From Helicobacteraceae bacterium (GTDB taxonomy: Bacteria; Campylobacterota; Campylobacteria; Campylobacterales; SZUA-545): DNA of 6,213 bases. The translations under genes were made by a program, and so were the position numbers. The stretch lies in assembly GCA_031282285.1 (NCBI GenBank), contig JAITEA010000024.1, positions 1 to 6,213 on the forward strand, given 5' to 3'. Shown here piece by piece: positions 1 to 4,936 of the stretch; within the stretch, counting starts at the first letter, position 1, and each line of letters opens with the position of its first letter. The notes below the pieces were generated by a model. It was given only the letters and a program-made list of their open reading frames with translations, made no database searches and had not been told where the DNA came from.

Positions 1-456
1 ATCCGCGCCGATCTGCTGCATTACAAAAGCGATCTATGGACAAATATCGGCGTGATCGTTTCGCTTGGGCTGATCGCGCTAAGCGGCTGGCATTTTATCG
101 ATGGCGCGGTCTCGATCGCGATCGCGATTTTTATTATTTTCGGCGCGTATAAAATTATCCGCGAAGGCGTCTTGACGCTGATGGATTGCGCCATAGACGA
201 GCCGCTGTTAAACCAGATACGCCAGATACTCGCAAACGCGCCTCGCGTCGAGAATTATCACTCCCTGCGCACGCGCAAAAGCGCCAAAACCTATCTTGTC
301 GAGGCGCATCTGGTGTTTTGCGAGGCTATTTCGCTAAAGGACGCGCACGATACCAGCGACTACGCCGAAAGCGCGATCGCCGCGCTCGATCCCAACGCCA
401 AATGGCTAATCACCATTCACCTCGACCCTCGCGACGACAGCGCCGACGAACCCTAA
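1..456 (+). CDS. fieF: Cation diffusion facilitator (FieF-like metal efflux transporter), C-terminal part
   Basis: This is the 3' part of a divalent-metal/proton antiporter of the inner membrane; 151 residues are visible and the reading frame is open from base 1, so the N-terminal membrane helices lie off the left edge. The fragment opens with the HYKSD motif (H7 and D11), matching the His/Asp pair of the transport site in helix 5 of E. coli FieF. A hydrophobic helix pair follows (about residues 15-48), with the family's GWHFIDG-type loop between the helices. The cytoplasmic dimerisation domain starts near residue 60. Its metal-binding positions are kept: H87 in HSLRTR, H103 in EAHL, and H140 and D142 in IHLDP. 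The gene ends at a TAA. An in-frame GTG at 52 is not the start, because homology runs through it. The family is near certain; the metal (Fe, Zn or Mn) and the exact symbol are inferred. Confidence 0.9.
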   Translation: MRADLLHYKSDLWTNIGVIVSLGLIALSGWHFIDGAVSIAIAIFIIFGAYKIIREGVLTLMDCAIDEPLLNQIRQILANAPRVENYHSLRTRKSAKTYLVEAHLVFCEAISLKDAHDTSDYAESAIAALDPNAKWLITIHLDPRDDSADEP

Positions 457-527
457 TCCTTCCCTTCTACCAGCACGAACCCGCGCGCGCCTCTAGTTAT
501 TTCCGCTGTTTTCCTCAGCGCCGACAC

Positions 528-541
528 GAGCGCAAGCGCTC
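528..541. repeat. 14-bp inverted repeat in the intergenic gap
   Basis: GAGCGC and GCGCTC flank a central AA, giving a perfect 14-bp dyad in the 149-base gap between the transporter and the HAD gene. As RNA it could form a 5-bp stem with a CAAG tetraloop. No T-run follows, so it is not a good intrinsic terminator. It may be an operator-like site or chance in GC-rich DNA. I see no gene in the rest of the gap (457-605). Confidence 0.35.
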
Positions 542-593
542 TGCTCCGCATACGCGGGAATGGCGAGAGCGGGCGGGTTTCGTTTGCGTTGGC

Positions 594-599
594 TATTAT
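594..599 (+). promoter_or_regulatory. Candidate -10 box (TATTAT) for a leaderless HAD transcript
   Basis: TATTAT sits six bases before the ATG at 606, the distance expected between a -10 box and the transcription start, so transcription could begin at or next to the start codon. No Shine-Dalgarno-like sequence is visible before this ATG, which agrees with a leaderless message. No recognisable -35 hexamer lies about 17 bases upstream. This rests on spacing and one hexamer only. Confidence 0.25.
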
Positions 600-605
600 T
601 GCGTT

Positions 606-1226
606 ATGAAAACTATTGTAATCTTTGATCTTGACGGCACGCTAGTCGATAGCGGCGATAATATCGGCGAGTCGATCAACTACGCTAGAGCGCGCAAAGG
701 CTTGCCGCCGCTGAAACGAGACGAGATTATCGCGAAAGTAAACGCGCTCACCTTCGAGTCGGCTAAGTTTTTTTACGGCGAAAACGCGGGCGAAGCCGAC
801 CATAAAATTTTCGAGGCGCATTACGAAAAGGCGTGCTTAAACAACCTGAAACTATACGACGGTATAACCGATCTGCTTAAGGCGCTTAGCGATCGCGGCG
901 TAAAAATGGCGGTAGCCACCAACGCCACAAGCGGCTTTGCGCGGATTATGCTGGATTACGCGGGCGTTTCGCGTTATTTCGCGGCGATGGTCGGCGCGGA
1001 CTGCGTCGCGAACCCAAAACCCGCGCCCGATATGCTCTATCTGACGCTGGATCGGTTAGGCGGCGCGTCCAAAGAGGCAATATTTTTGGGCGACAGCCTC
1101 AAGGATATGAAAGCCGCGCGCGCGGCGGGGATAACGGGCGTATTCGCCGAGTGGGGCTACGGCGTCAAAAACGCGCTCGCCGAAAGATCGATCCAAAAAC
1201 CTATAGAGGCGCTAGAAGCTCTTTAG
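606..1226 (+). CDS. HAD-superfamily phosphatase, phosphoglycolate-phosphatase-like
   Basis: A cytoplasmic Mg-dependent phosphohydrolase of 206 residues, the usual length of the Gph/PGMB-type HAD group. All four HAD motifs are present: motif I DLDGT with nucleophile D8 and acid/base D10; motif II T105 in the ATNAT segment; motif III K138 in NPKPAPD; motif IV GDSLKD with D163 and D167. The helical stretch at about residues 16-85 is the C1 cap domain that governs substrate choice. Likely substrates are 2-phosphoglycolate or other small phosphate esters such as phosphosugars or nucleotides; the sequence does not decide between them. The start at 606 is chosen because motif I begins eight codons later; the frame is open further upstream but does not look protein-like there. 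The 3' end overlaps the convergent glucosaminidase gene by 15 bases. The superfamily is certain; gph would be a guess. Confidence 0.92.
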   Translation: MKTIVIFDLDGTLVDSGDNIGESINYARARKGLPPLKRDEIIAKVNALTFESAKFFYGENAGEADHKIFEAHYEKACLNNLKLYDGITDLLKALSDRGVKMAVATNATSGFARIMLDYAGVSRYFAAMVGADCVANPKPAPDMLYLTLDRLGGASKEAIFLGDSLKDMKAARAAGITGVFAEWGYGVKNALAERSIQKPIEALEAL

Positions 1227-1832
1227 CGTTTTCGTCATAGCGAAGCGTCCGTCGTTTTTGTATCTGCCAAGCAACGCGCGGGCTTCGGGCAGCAAAGAGG
1301 CGACCTGCGAGGCGTACGATTTGTTGTACGGGCAGTAGATCGGCGCGATAAACTCCAAAAACGCCTTTTCGCTGAAGGCTTTTTTGCGCCACCCTTCGTA
1401 AGGTTTGCGATCCAAAAACGCCCAGAAGCCGTCGATAAACGACTCGATCGAGTCAAATTCGCAGTAGTAATCGTATCCGTCGCTGGCGTTGTAGCGAATC
1501 TTTTGCGCGAGCGAAGCCATCTCTTGGCGGTATTTCAAGCCGCCGAAGTTGTTGAACTTTTTCGCCAGATCGGACGATCCGCGCCCCGATTCGAGCATCA
1601 TCATCGCGAGCGTTACGGCTTTGAGCCGCTCGTGTTCGATCGGCGCGTTGGCGTAAGCCGCCGCGAGATTCAAGAACGCGTCGTCGTAGTTCGCGTTTGG
1701 AAAGCGGTTTGCGGGCGTTTGATAGGTTTGAACGGCGGAGCTAAACGGCTTTGCCGCGGGCAGATCCAAGCGGACAAACTCCTCGCCGCGAATAGAGCAT
1801 ATCGCAAGTAGCGCGGCGACAAGCGTTCGCAT
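1212..1832 (-). CDS. Exported glucosaminidase-domain protein (GH73/Bax-like peptidoglycan hydrolase)
   Basis: A 206-residue protein predicted to leave the cytoplasm and cut glycan strands of peptidoglycan. Residues 1-16 look like a short signal peptide with one Arg and a hydrophobic AALLAI core. Cys12 follows LAI, which is a poor lipobox because Ile occupies the -1 position, so secretion rather than lipidation is more likely. The glucosaminidase signature lies at about residues 72-100: LESGRGSSDLAKKFNNFGGLK, split here as LESGRGSSDL and AKKFNNFGGLK, with E81 the expected catalytic acid. The FDSIESFIDGFWAFL segment (about 126-140) is typical of the domain's C-terminal half. The ATG at 1832 is preceded by AGGGAG at 1842-1837. 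The gene lies 49 bases downstream of the DUF502 gene on the same strand and may be cotranscribed. A role in wall growth or daughter-cell separation is inferred. Confidence 0.82.
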   Translation of the reverse strand: MRTLVAALLAICSIRGEEFVRLDLPAAKPFSSAVQTYQTPANRFPNANYDDAFLNLAAAYANAPIEHERLKAVTLAMMMLESGRGSSDLAKKFNNFGGLKYRQEMASLAQKIRYNASDGYDYYCEFDSIESFIDGFWAFLDRKPYEGWRKKAFSEKAFLEFIAPIYCPYNKSYASQVASLLPEARALLGRYKNDGRFAMTKTLKSF

Positions 1833-1840
1833 TCGTCTCC

Positions 1841-1862
1841 CTAACGGCTGGTATGCCGCTAG
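1841..1862 (-). promoter_or_regulatory. RNA hairpin abutting the Shine-Dalgarno sequence of the glucosaminidase gene
   Basis: Read on the minus strand, CTAGCGGC and GCCGTTAG flank the six-base loop ATACCA, giving an 8-bp stem with one G-U wobble. On the plus strand the same position would be an A-C mismatch, so the structure favours minus-strand RNA. The last two stem bases are the first two bases of the AGGGAG ribosome-binding site for the ATG at 1832. Folding could therefore limit ribosome access. It could also be a weak transcription end for the upstream DUF502 gene, but no U-run follows. Confidence 0.45.
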
Positions 1863-1880
1863 GAAGCAAGAACAGTTCCT
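1861..1880. repeat. Short inverted repeat after the DUF502 stop codon
   Basis: AGGAA (1861-1865) and TTCCT (1876-1880) form a 5-bp inverted repeat with a ten-base spacer, immediately beyond the DUF502 stop at 1882-1884. It shares its left end with the neighbouring stronger hairpin. It has no U-run on the minus strand, so a terminator role is doubtful. Confidence 0.2.
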
Positions 1881-1881
1881 T

Positions 1882-2508
1882 TTATTCGACCGCCTCTTTT
1901 TGCGAGGTCATACCGCCGGTGAGCGCCAGACGCATAGCCTCTTCCGAGCCGATATTCAGGCGCGTAAGCTCGTTTTTATCCACATATACGACATAGCCGC
2001 CGATCATATAGCCAAGCGGCATATAGACGCCGACCAGATTATCGTCGTCGATCCCAAGCGTCTTGCCGGCGTGATGATCGGTGATAAAGCCAATCACCTT
2101 TTTGCCGCCGATCGTTACCAGTACGGCGGAACCTTCGGTCTGCTTTTTGGTCATCGACATAAAGCCGACGAAATCGCGCAGCCCCACATAGACGGTCTTG
2201 ATGACGGGAATGCGCTCCAAGATCGTATCGCCGAACTTGAGCAGTTTGCGCACAAAATAGGCGTTCACCAGCCAGCCGACGCCAAGCAGTACGGCGATCC
2301 CCACGATAATGCCAAGCCCGTAGAAGTACTGGACATCCGGCACGATCAGGTTCAGCAGGTTGTGAATACCGCTCTCGATCGAGGTAACAAACCAGTAAAC
2401 AAGATAGATCGTAACCACAAGCGGAAATATGGTCAGCAACCCCTGCGCCGCCAGCACAAACATTCGCTTTGGTAGCGAAGACTTAGTCTTGCGTTCGTTT
2501 TCGCTCAT
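1882..2508 (-). CDS. DUF502 family integral membrane protein
   Basis: A 208-residue inner-membrane protein of the DUF502 family, whose biochemical role is not established; plant COV (continuous vascular ring) proteins share the domain. Residues about 17-42 (LAAQGLLTIFPLVVTIYLVY onwards) and about 62-85 are strong membrane helices. A basic N-terminus (KRKTK-like, with KR at 14-15) points to a cytoplasmic start. The family hallmark follows: ERIPVIKTVY at about 98-107, then a soluble domain with GFITDHHAGK and the VYMPLGYMIGG segment (about 161-171). The start at 2508 is preferred over upstream in-frame codons because AAAGGAT lies four bases upstream and homology begins here; the longer open frame runs over thiL on the other strand. 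It is divergent from thiL across 73 bases and is followed by the glucosaminidase gene. An envelope-related role is only guilt by association. Confidence 0.9.
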   Translation of the reverse strand: MSENERKTKSSLPKRMFVLAAQGLLTIFPLVVTIYLVYWFVTSIESGIHNLLNLIVPDVQYFYGLGIIVGIAVLLGVGWLVNAYFVRKLLKFGDTILERIPVIKTVYVGLRDFVGFMSMTKKQTEGSAVLVTIGGKKVIGFITDHHAGKTLGIDDDNLVGVYMPLGYMIGGYVVYVDKNELTRLNIGSEEAMRLALTGGMTSQKEAVE

Positions 2509-2520
2509 AGTAATCCTTTG

Positions 2521-2542
2521 CGCGTATTTTACGCGAAGCGTA
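2521..2542. promoter_or_regulatory. Nested, mutually exclusive inverted repeats between divergent DUF502 and thiL
   Basis: CGCGTATTTTACGCG (2521-2535) is a perfect 6-bp dyad around TTT. Its right arm TACGC (2530-2534) also pairs with a second copy of GCGTA at 2538-2542 across GAA. One central arm can thus pair with either flanking copy. The element lies 12-34 bases before the DUF502 start and 40-61 bases before the thiL start, where both promoters should be. It could be an operator with three half-sites, or alternative hairpins in either leader RNA. No promoter hexamers are clear here. Confidence 0.4.
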
Positions 2543-2581
2543 GCGAATATGCGTTTAAGCCGATTGATGGCATTCTGCGGT

Positions 2582-3502
2582 ATGCGCGCAAAGAGCGAAT
2601 TTGAGATTATCGGGTTATTAACCAAGCGTCTTAGAACGCGAGGGCGCGGGGTGATACAAGGCGTCGGCGACGACTGCGCCTGCGTGGCTGCGGGCGGCGA
2701 GCTTTTGCTGATCAGCAACGATGATATGCGCGAAAATGTCCACTTCAGACGCGATTTTCCGCCTCGCGGCGTGGGTTTTAAGCTGATCGCCGCCAACGCG
2801 AGCGATATTTTGGCGTGCGGCGGCGTTCCCAAATGGATCAACCTTTCCATAGGCGTTCCCGCCGATCTGGACGAAAGCTGGCTAATCGAGCTATACGACG
2901 GCGTAAACGACGCGCTGGAAAGGTTCGGCGTAACCGCCACAGGCGGCAATCTGACGCGGTGCGAGAGCGTTCAGCTTGGCGGCGCGATACTTGGGACGAC
3001 GACGCGGTTTGTCTCGCGGCGCGGCGCGAAAGCCGGCGACGATCTGTGGCTCTCCGCGCCGCTTGGCGCCAGCCGGCTGGGGCTTGAGGCGCTGCTTAAG
3101 GGTTCAGCCGACGAAACGCTCGCCAAGATGCATCTGTATCCGCGACTCGCGCTGGCTTTGCAGCCGTTAATAGCGCGATACGCCTCAAGCGCGATCGACA
3201 TCAGCGACGGTTTTTTGGGCGATCTGGGACATTTGGCGGAGGCTAGCGGCGTAGGTTTCGAGGTAAGCGATCCCAAAGCGCTGATAGCGGACGAAGCGCT
3301 GTTGGCGATTGGCGATTTTGATAAAGCGCTGGATTTTGCCTTGCATAGCGGCGAGGAGTATCAGTTGCTCTTTACCGCGCCAAGCGACGCTCACAAAACG
3401 ATTCTGGACGCTGGCGCTATCGCGATCGGACGGGCGATTGCGGATCGAAAGCTGATAAGCGGCGGCAAAACTTATGCGCCTCGCGGCTTTTCGCACTTCT
3501 AG
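2582..3502 (+). CDS. thiL: Thiamine-monophosphate kinase
   Basis: Catalyses ATP-dependent phosphorylation of thiamine monophosphate to thiamine diphosphate, the last step of cofactor synthesis, in the cytoplasm. The product is 306 residues, within the usual size. Family motifs appear in order: GVGDD (27-31, Mg/ATP), SNDDMRENVHF (45-55), NASDILACGG (72-81, the segment usually written NxSDxAAMG), GGNLTR (121-126, where many relatives have GGD), AIDISDGFLGDL (204-215) and SGEEYQLLFT (256-265). The ATG at 2582 is chosen because it puts the conserved EFEII segment at residue 6. ATG codons at 2549 and 2567 are in frame and cannot be excluded, since none of the three has a good Shine-Dalgarno sequence. 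It is divergent from DUF502; no partner thiamine gene is in the window. No truncation or frameshift is visible. Confidence 0.95.
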   Translation: MRAKSEFEIIGLLTKRLRTRGRGVIQGVGDDCACVAAGGELLLISNDDMRENVHFRRDFPPRGVGFKLIAANASDILACGGVPKWINLSIGVPADLDESWLIELYDGVNDALERFGVTATGGNLTRCESVQLGGAILGTTTRFVSRRGAKAGDDLWLSAPLGASRLGLEALLKGSADETLAKMHLYPRLALALQPLIARYASSAIDISDGFLGDLGHLAEASGVGFEVSDPKALIADEALLAIGDFDKALDFALHSGEEYQLLFTAPSDAHKTILDAGAIAIGRAIADRKLISGGKTYAPRGFSHF

Positions 3503-3518
3503 CTCGGCGATCTCGCTC

Positions 3519-3579
3519 TAACCGCCCCCCGCCGCTTCGCCTTCCCCCCTGACAAAGGGGCAATGGGTGGTGGGGGTTG
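3519..3579. repeat. C/G-rich palindromic element, REP-like
   Basis: Homopolymer C runs at 3525-3530 and 3544-3549 are answered by G runs at 3557-3560 and 3572-3576. The inner arms CCCCT and AGGGG (3546-3550, 3556-3560) enclose GACAA. The outer arms, AACCGCCCCCC near 3519-3530 and GGTGGGGGTT near 3569-3578, pair imperfectly. The pattern of a C-run, a TGACAAAG-type centre and a G-run resembles intergenic palindromes dispersed in many bacterial genomes. Only one copy is in this window, so dispersal cannot be tested here. Confidence 0.4.
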
Positions 3580-3748
3580 CGTAGGTTGATCGCATCGCAA
3601 AGATTTGACAGATGGATTGGCGCCTGCCTATGCGATTAACGCCGCTTTGCAGTTTGGGCTCTATCGGCGCGAGTTCGCCGTTTAACGACGAGGACGATCT
3701 GGCGCGTGCGGATTGGGCGGCGGATAAGCTCAATCTATTTAGGACGAA

Positions 3749-3781
3749 ACGGCGGCTTTTGCCTCTCTAATAAGCCGTCGT
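3749..3781. terminator. 10-bp stem-loop between convergent genes, possible bidirectional terminator
   Basis: ACGGCGGCTT (3749-3758) pairs with AAGCCGTCGT (3772-3781) through ten base pairs including one G-T wobble, with a 13-base loop. It lies 32 bases past the ImmA/IrrE stop (minus strand) and about 250 bases past the thiL stop. Short T-runs follow on both strands (CTTT on plus, TTTC on minus) but neither is a full U-tract. It is best placed to end the ImmA/IrrE operon transcript. Confidence 0.4.
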
Positions 3782-3812
3782 CTTTGAGAGGTTCGATCCG
3801 TTCAAGTAGCCG

Positions 3813-4364
3813 CTATATAATTCCTAATTTCTTTAGCCGGTAGCGCATAGCTTCCGCCGAAACATGCGCTTTGTTGGCGATTATTGGAATAAACTTTTCA
3901 ATTGGCATATCTTTATTCTTCTCTTTTTTGTATTCATCAACTATTTCTTGTCCATACTTGACTATCAAATCTTCCGGCATTAACAATTTAGAGGCAAAGA
4001 TATTAGCCATTGTTTCCGCATATGTTTTCGCGCCGTTTCTTTGTAAGGTAGAATAGTTGTCTTGCAACGCTTTGAATTCGCCTATATTGGGTAAAAGGTC
4101 GCGCGTCAGATGCCCTATCTCGTGCGCCAGCGTGAAATTTTGGCGATTTGGATGCATCATGGGATTAATCCATATCTCCGGTTTGCCGCTCTCGTTTATG
4201 TATATTTCGCCGTCGGCATCCATTTTCTCCCAATCAATATCTTTCTTGACTACTACGCCAATTCTGGCGGCTATATCGAAAGGATCAACGGGTAATTCTT
4301 TAATGTTCAATTCCGCGATAATATCGCTTGGAGTTTTGTTTTCCCACTTTGCCAGATCGCTCAT
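3813..4364 (-). CDS. ImmA/IrrE family metallo-endopeptidase
   Basis: A 183-residue cytoplasmic zinc peptidase of the ImmA/IrrE family (Pfam PF06114), whose studied members cleave Xre-type or DdrO repressors to switch on mobile-element or stress genes. The zinc motif is TLAHEIGHL, with H81, E82 and H85. The downstream AETMANIFASKLLMP segment (116-130) carries the expected third ligand, E117. The N-terminal PVDPFDIAARIGV segment (about 25-37) and the C-terminal VSAEAMRYRLKKLG tail are also typical. There is no fused helix-turn-helix domain. The ATG overlaps the stop of the upstream membrane-protein gene as ATGA, with AAAGGAG at 4378-4372 seven bases before it, so the two should be translated together. 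Its AT-rich sequence contrasts with the flanking genes and suggests horizontal acquisition. The target is unknown. Confidence 0.9.
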   Translation of the reverse strand: MSDLAKWENKTPSDIIAELNIKELPVDPFDIAARIGVVVKKDIDWEKMDADGEIYINESGKPEIWINPMMHPNRQNFTLAHEIGHLTRDLLPNIGEFKALQDNYSTLQRNGAKTYAETMANIFASKLLMPEDLIVKYGQEIVDEYKKEKNKDMPIEKFIPIIANKAHVSAEAMRYRLKKLGII

Positions 4365-4850
4365 TGAATAACTCCTTTCTCTAGACCTTTAATACTTTTT
4401 TTCTTTTTTGCCGCGCCTTTTGTATCCATATAATCGGCGATTTTATCGTCCATTTTATCATTTACGCTTATGTCAAGCAGACGATTAAACTCCTCTTTGA
4501 AATTCGGGGTCGCGAATAATGCGCGAACCAGCGCCGCTCTTAACTCGCCGTCTTTATCTATAATCTGGACTATTTCGGCGATAGCCGCTTTAGCTTCGTC
4601 ATTTTTGCGTTTATTGAGGTATATCTGAATGCCTATAGTCAATGCTATAGTGATGGAAGCCAAGATAGCTACATAAACCGTCGCTATAGTGTCATACGAC
4701 GCTATCAGACTATTAAACGCGGTCATCAAATCCTGTAATGTAACCGGATTTTCCATTGCCGCCGTCCCCCCATAAACGCCAATCTAAGCAAATCTTACGC
4801 TAATATTCCTAAATTGCTCGTCATCATTCTGCTTTTCTGTAGTAACGCGT
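3815..4850. other. AT-rich accessory island, probably acquired
   Basis: Hand counts give 17 G+C in bases 3901-3960 and 23 in 4621-4680, against 38 in 5401-5460 within mqnE. None of the twelve CGATCG sites found elsewhere falls inside. The segment holds only the membrane protein and ImmA/IrrE genes. No integrase, transposase or tRNA gene is visible, and the edges are approximate. The octamer ATTCCTAA occurs near both edges (3820-3827 and 4805-4812), which may be chance. Confidence 0.5.
4361..4756 (-). CDS. Small single-pass membrane protein of unknown function, paired with ImmA/IrrE peptidase
   Basis: I do not recognise a family for this 131-residue protein. Residues 1-24 are polar (MENPVTLQDL at the start), residues about 25-47 form one strong hydrophobic helix, and LNKRKND follows directly, so by the positive-inside rule the rest is cytoplasmic. 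Residues about 52-110 are charged and helical, possibly a coiled coil, with a run of acidic residues near 100-108 (VNDKMDDKIAD). The C-terminus is very basic, with four Lys at 117-120. The ATG at 4756 has GGGGGGA at 4771-4765 upstream, eight bases away. It is first in a two-gene operon with the metallopeptidase, overlapping it by four bases. It could anchor, sense for, or be the substrate of the peptidase; these are inferences. AT-rich like its partner. Confidence 0.75.
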   Translation of the reverse strand: MENPVTLQDLMTAFNSLIASYDTIATVYVAILASITIALTIGIQIYLNKRKNDEAKAAIAEIVQIIDKDGELRAALVRALFATPNFKEEFNRLLDISVNDKMDDKIADYMDTKGAAKKKKSIKGLEKGVIQ

Positions 4851-4936
4851 GGGAGATTGATACGGAGTATATCGGGCGGGCGGGGAACGAAGGGATCAGA
4901 TCGGTTCGCGAGCGATTGGCGCTGGGGGCGGGGCGT
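4757..4936. other. 180-base gap between mqnE and the membrane-protein gene
   Basis: The half next to mqnE is GC-rich (a G-rich patch at about 4875-4935 on the plus strand); the half next to the island is AT-rich. A promoter for the island operon should lie here on the minus strand. TAAGAT (4799-4794) and TTAGAT (4788-4783 region) are weak -10 candidates without clear -35 partners. I see no strong terminator after mqnE; the only dyad is a 4-bp AGCG/CGCT pair near 4912-4924. An open frame reading rightward from 4814 is an antisense shadow of mqnE. Confidence 0.45.

Larger units (their letters stand above)
3503..3812. other. 310-base stretch without a convincing gene, between thiL and the AT-rich island
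   Basis: The stretch separates the convergent thiL and ImmA/IrrE genes. Its left part is an extremely C/G-rich palindromic patch and its right part contains a stem-loop; both are listed separately. Between them, ATG 3612 to TAA 3768-3770 on the plus strand would encode 52 residues, rich in Asp/Ala in the middle and ending in a basic LFRTKRRLLPL-type tail. I do not recognise this product, it lacks a good ribosome-binding site, and its stop codon lies within the stem-loop. It may be a remnant or chance. Base composition changes from GC-rich to AT-rich near 3815. Confidence 0.6.

Noticed and set aside
186..605. Open frame leading into the HAD gene from far upstream.
   Set aside because: It lies over the fieF-like gene in another frame, is Arg-rich with no domain, and HAD motif I fixes the start near 606.
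2509..2581. TPP riboswitch upstream of thiL.
   Set aside because: The gap is only 73 bases and lacks the conserved CUGAGA and ACCUGA-type elements.
2509..2949. N-terminal extension of the DUF502 frame over thiL.
   Set aside because: It is antisense to conserved thiL motifs and the good ribosome-binding site is at 2508.
3518..3733. 71-residue minus-strand frame after thiL.
   Set aside because: Ser/Ala/Arg-rich low-complexity translation ending in the C/G-run palindrome, with no recognisable domain.
3788..3799. A GGTTCGATCC string resembling the T-arm of a tRNA, beside the island edge, as a possible attachment site.
   Set aside because: The flanking bases do not form the T-stem (only two of five positions pair properly), and no acceptor stem or CCA end is present. 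It is also not repeated at the other edge.
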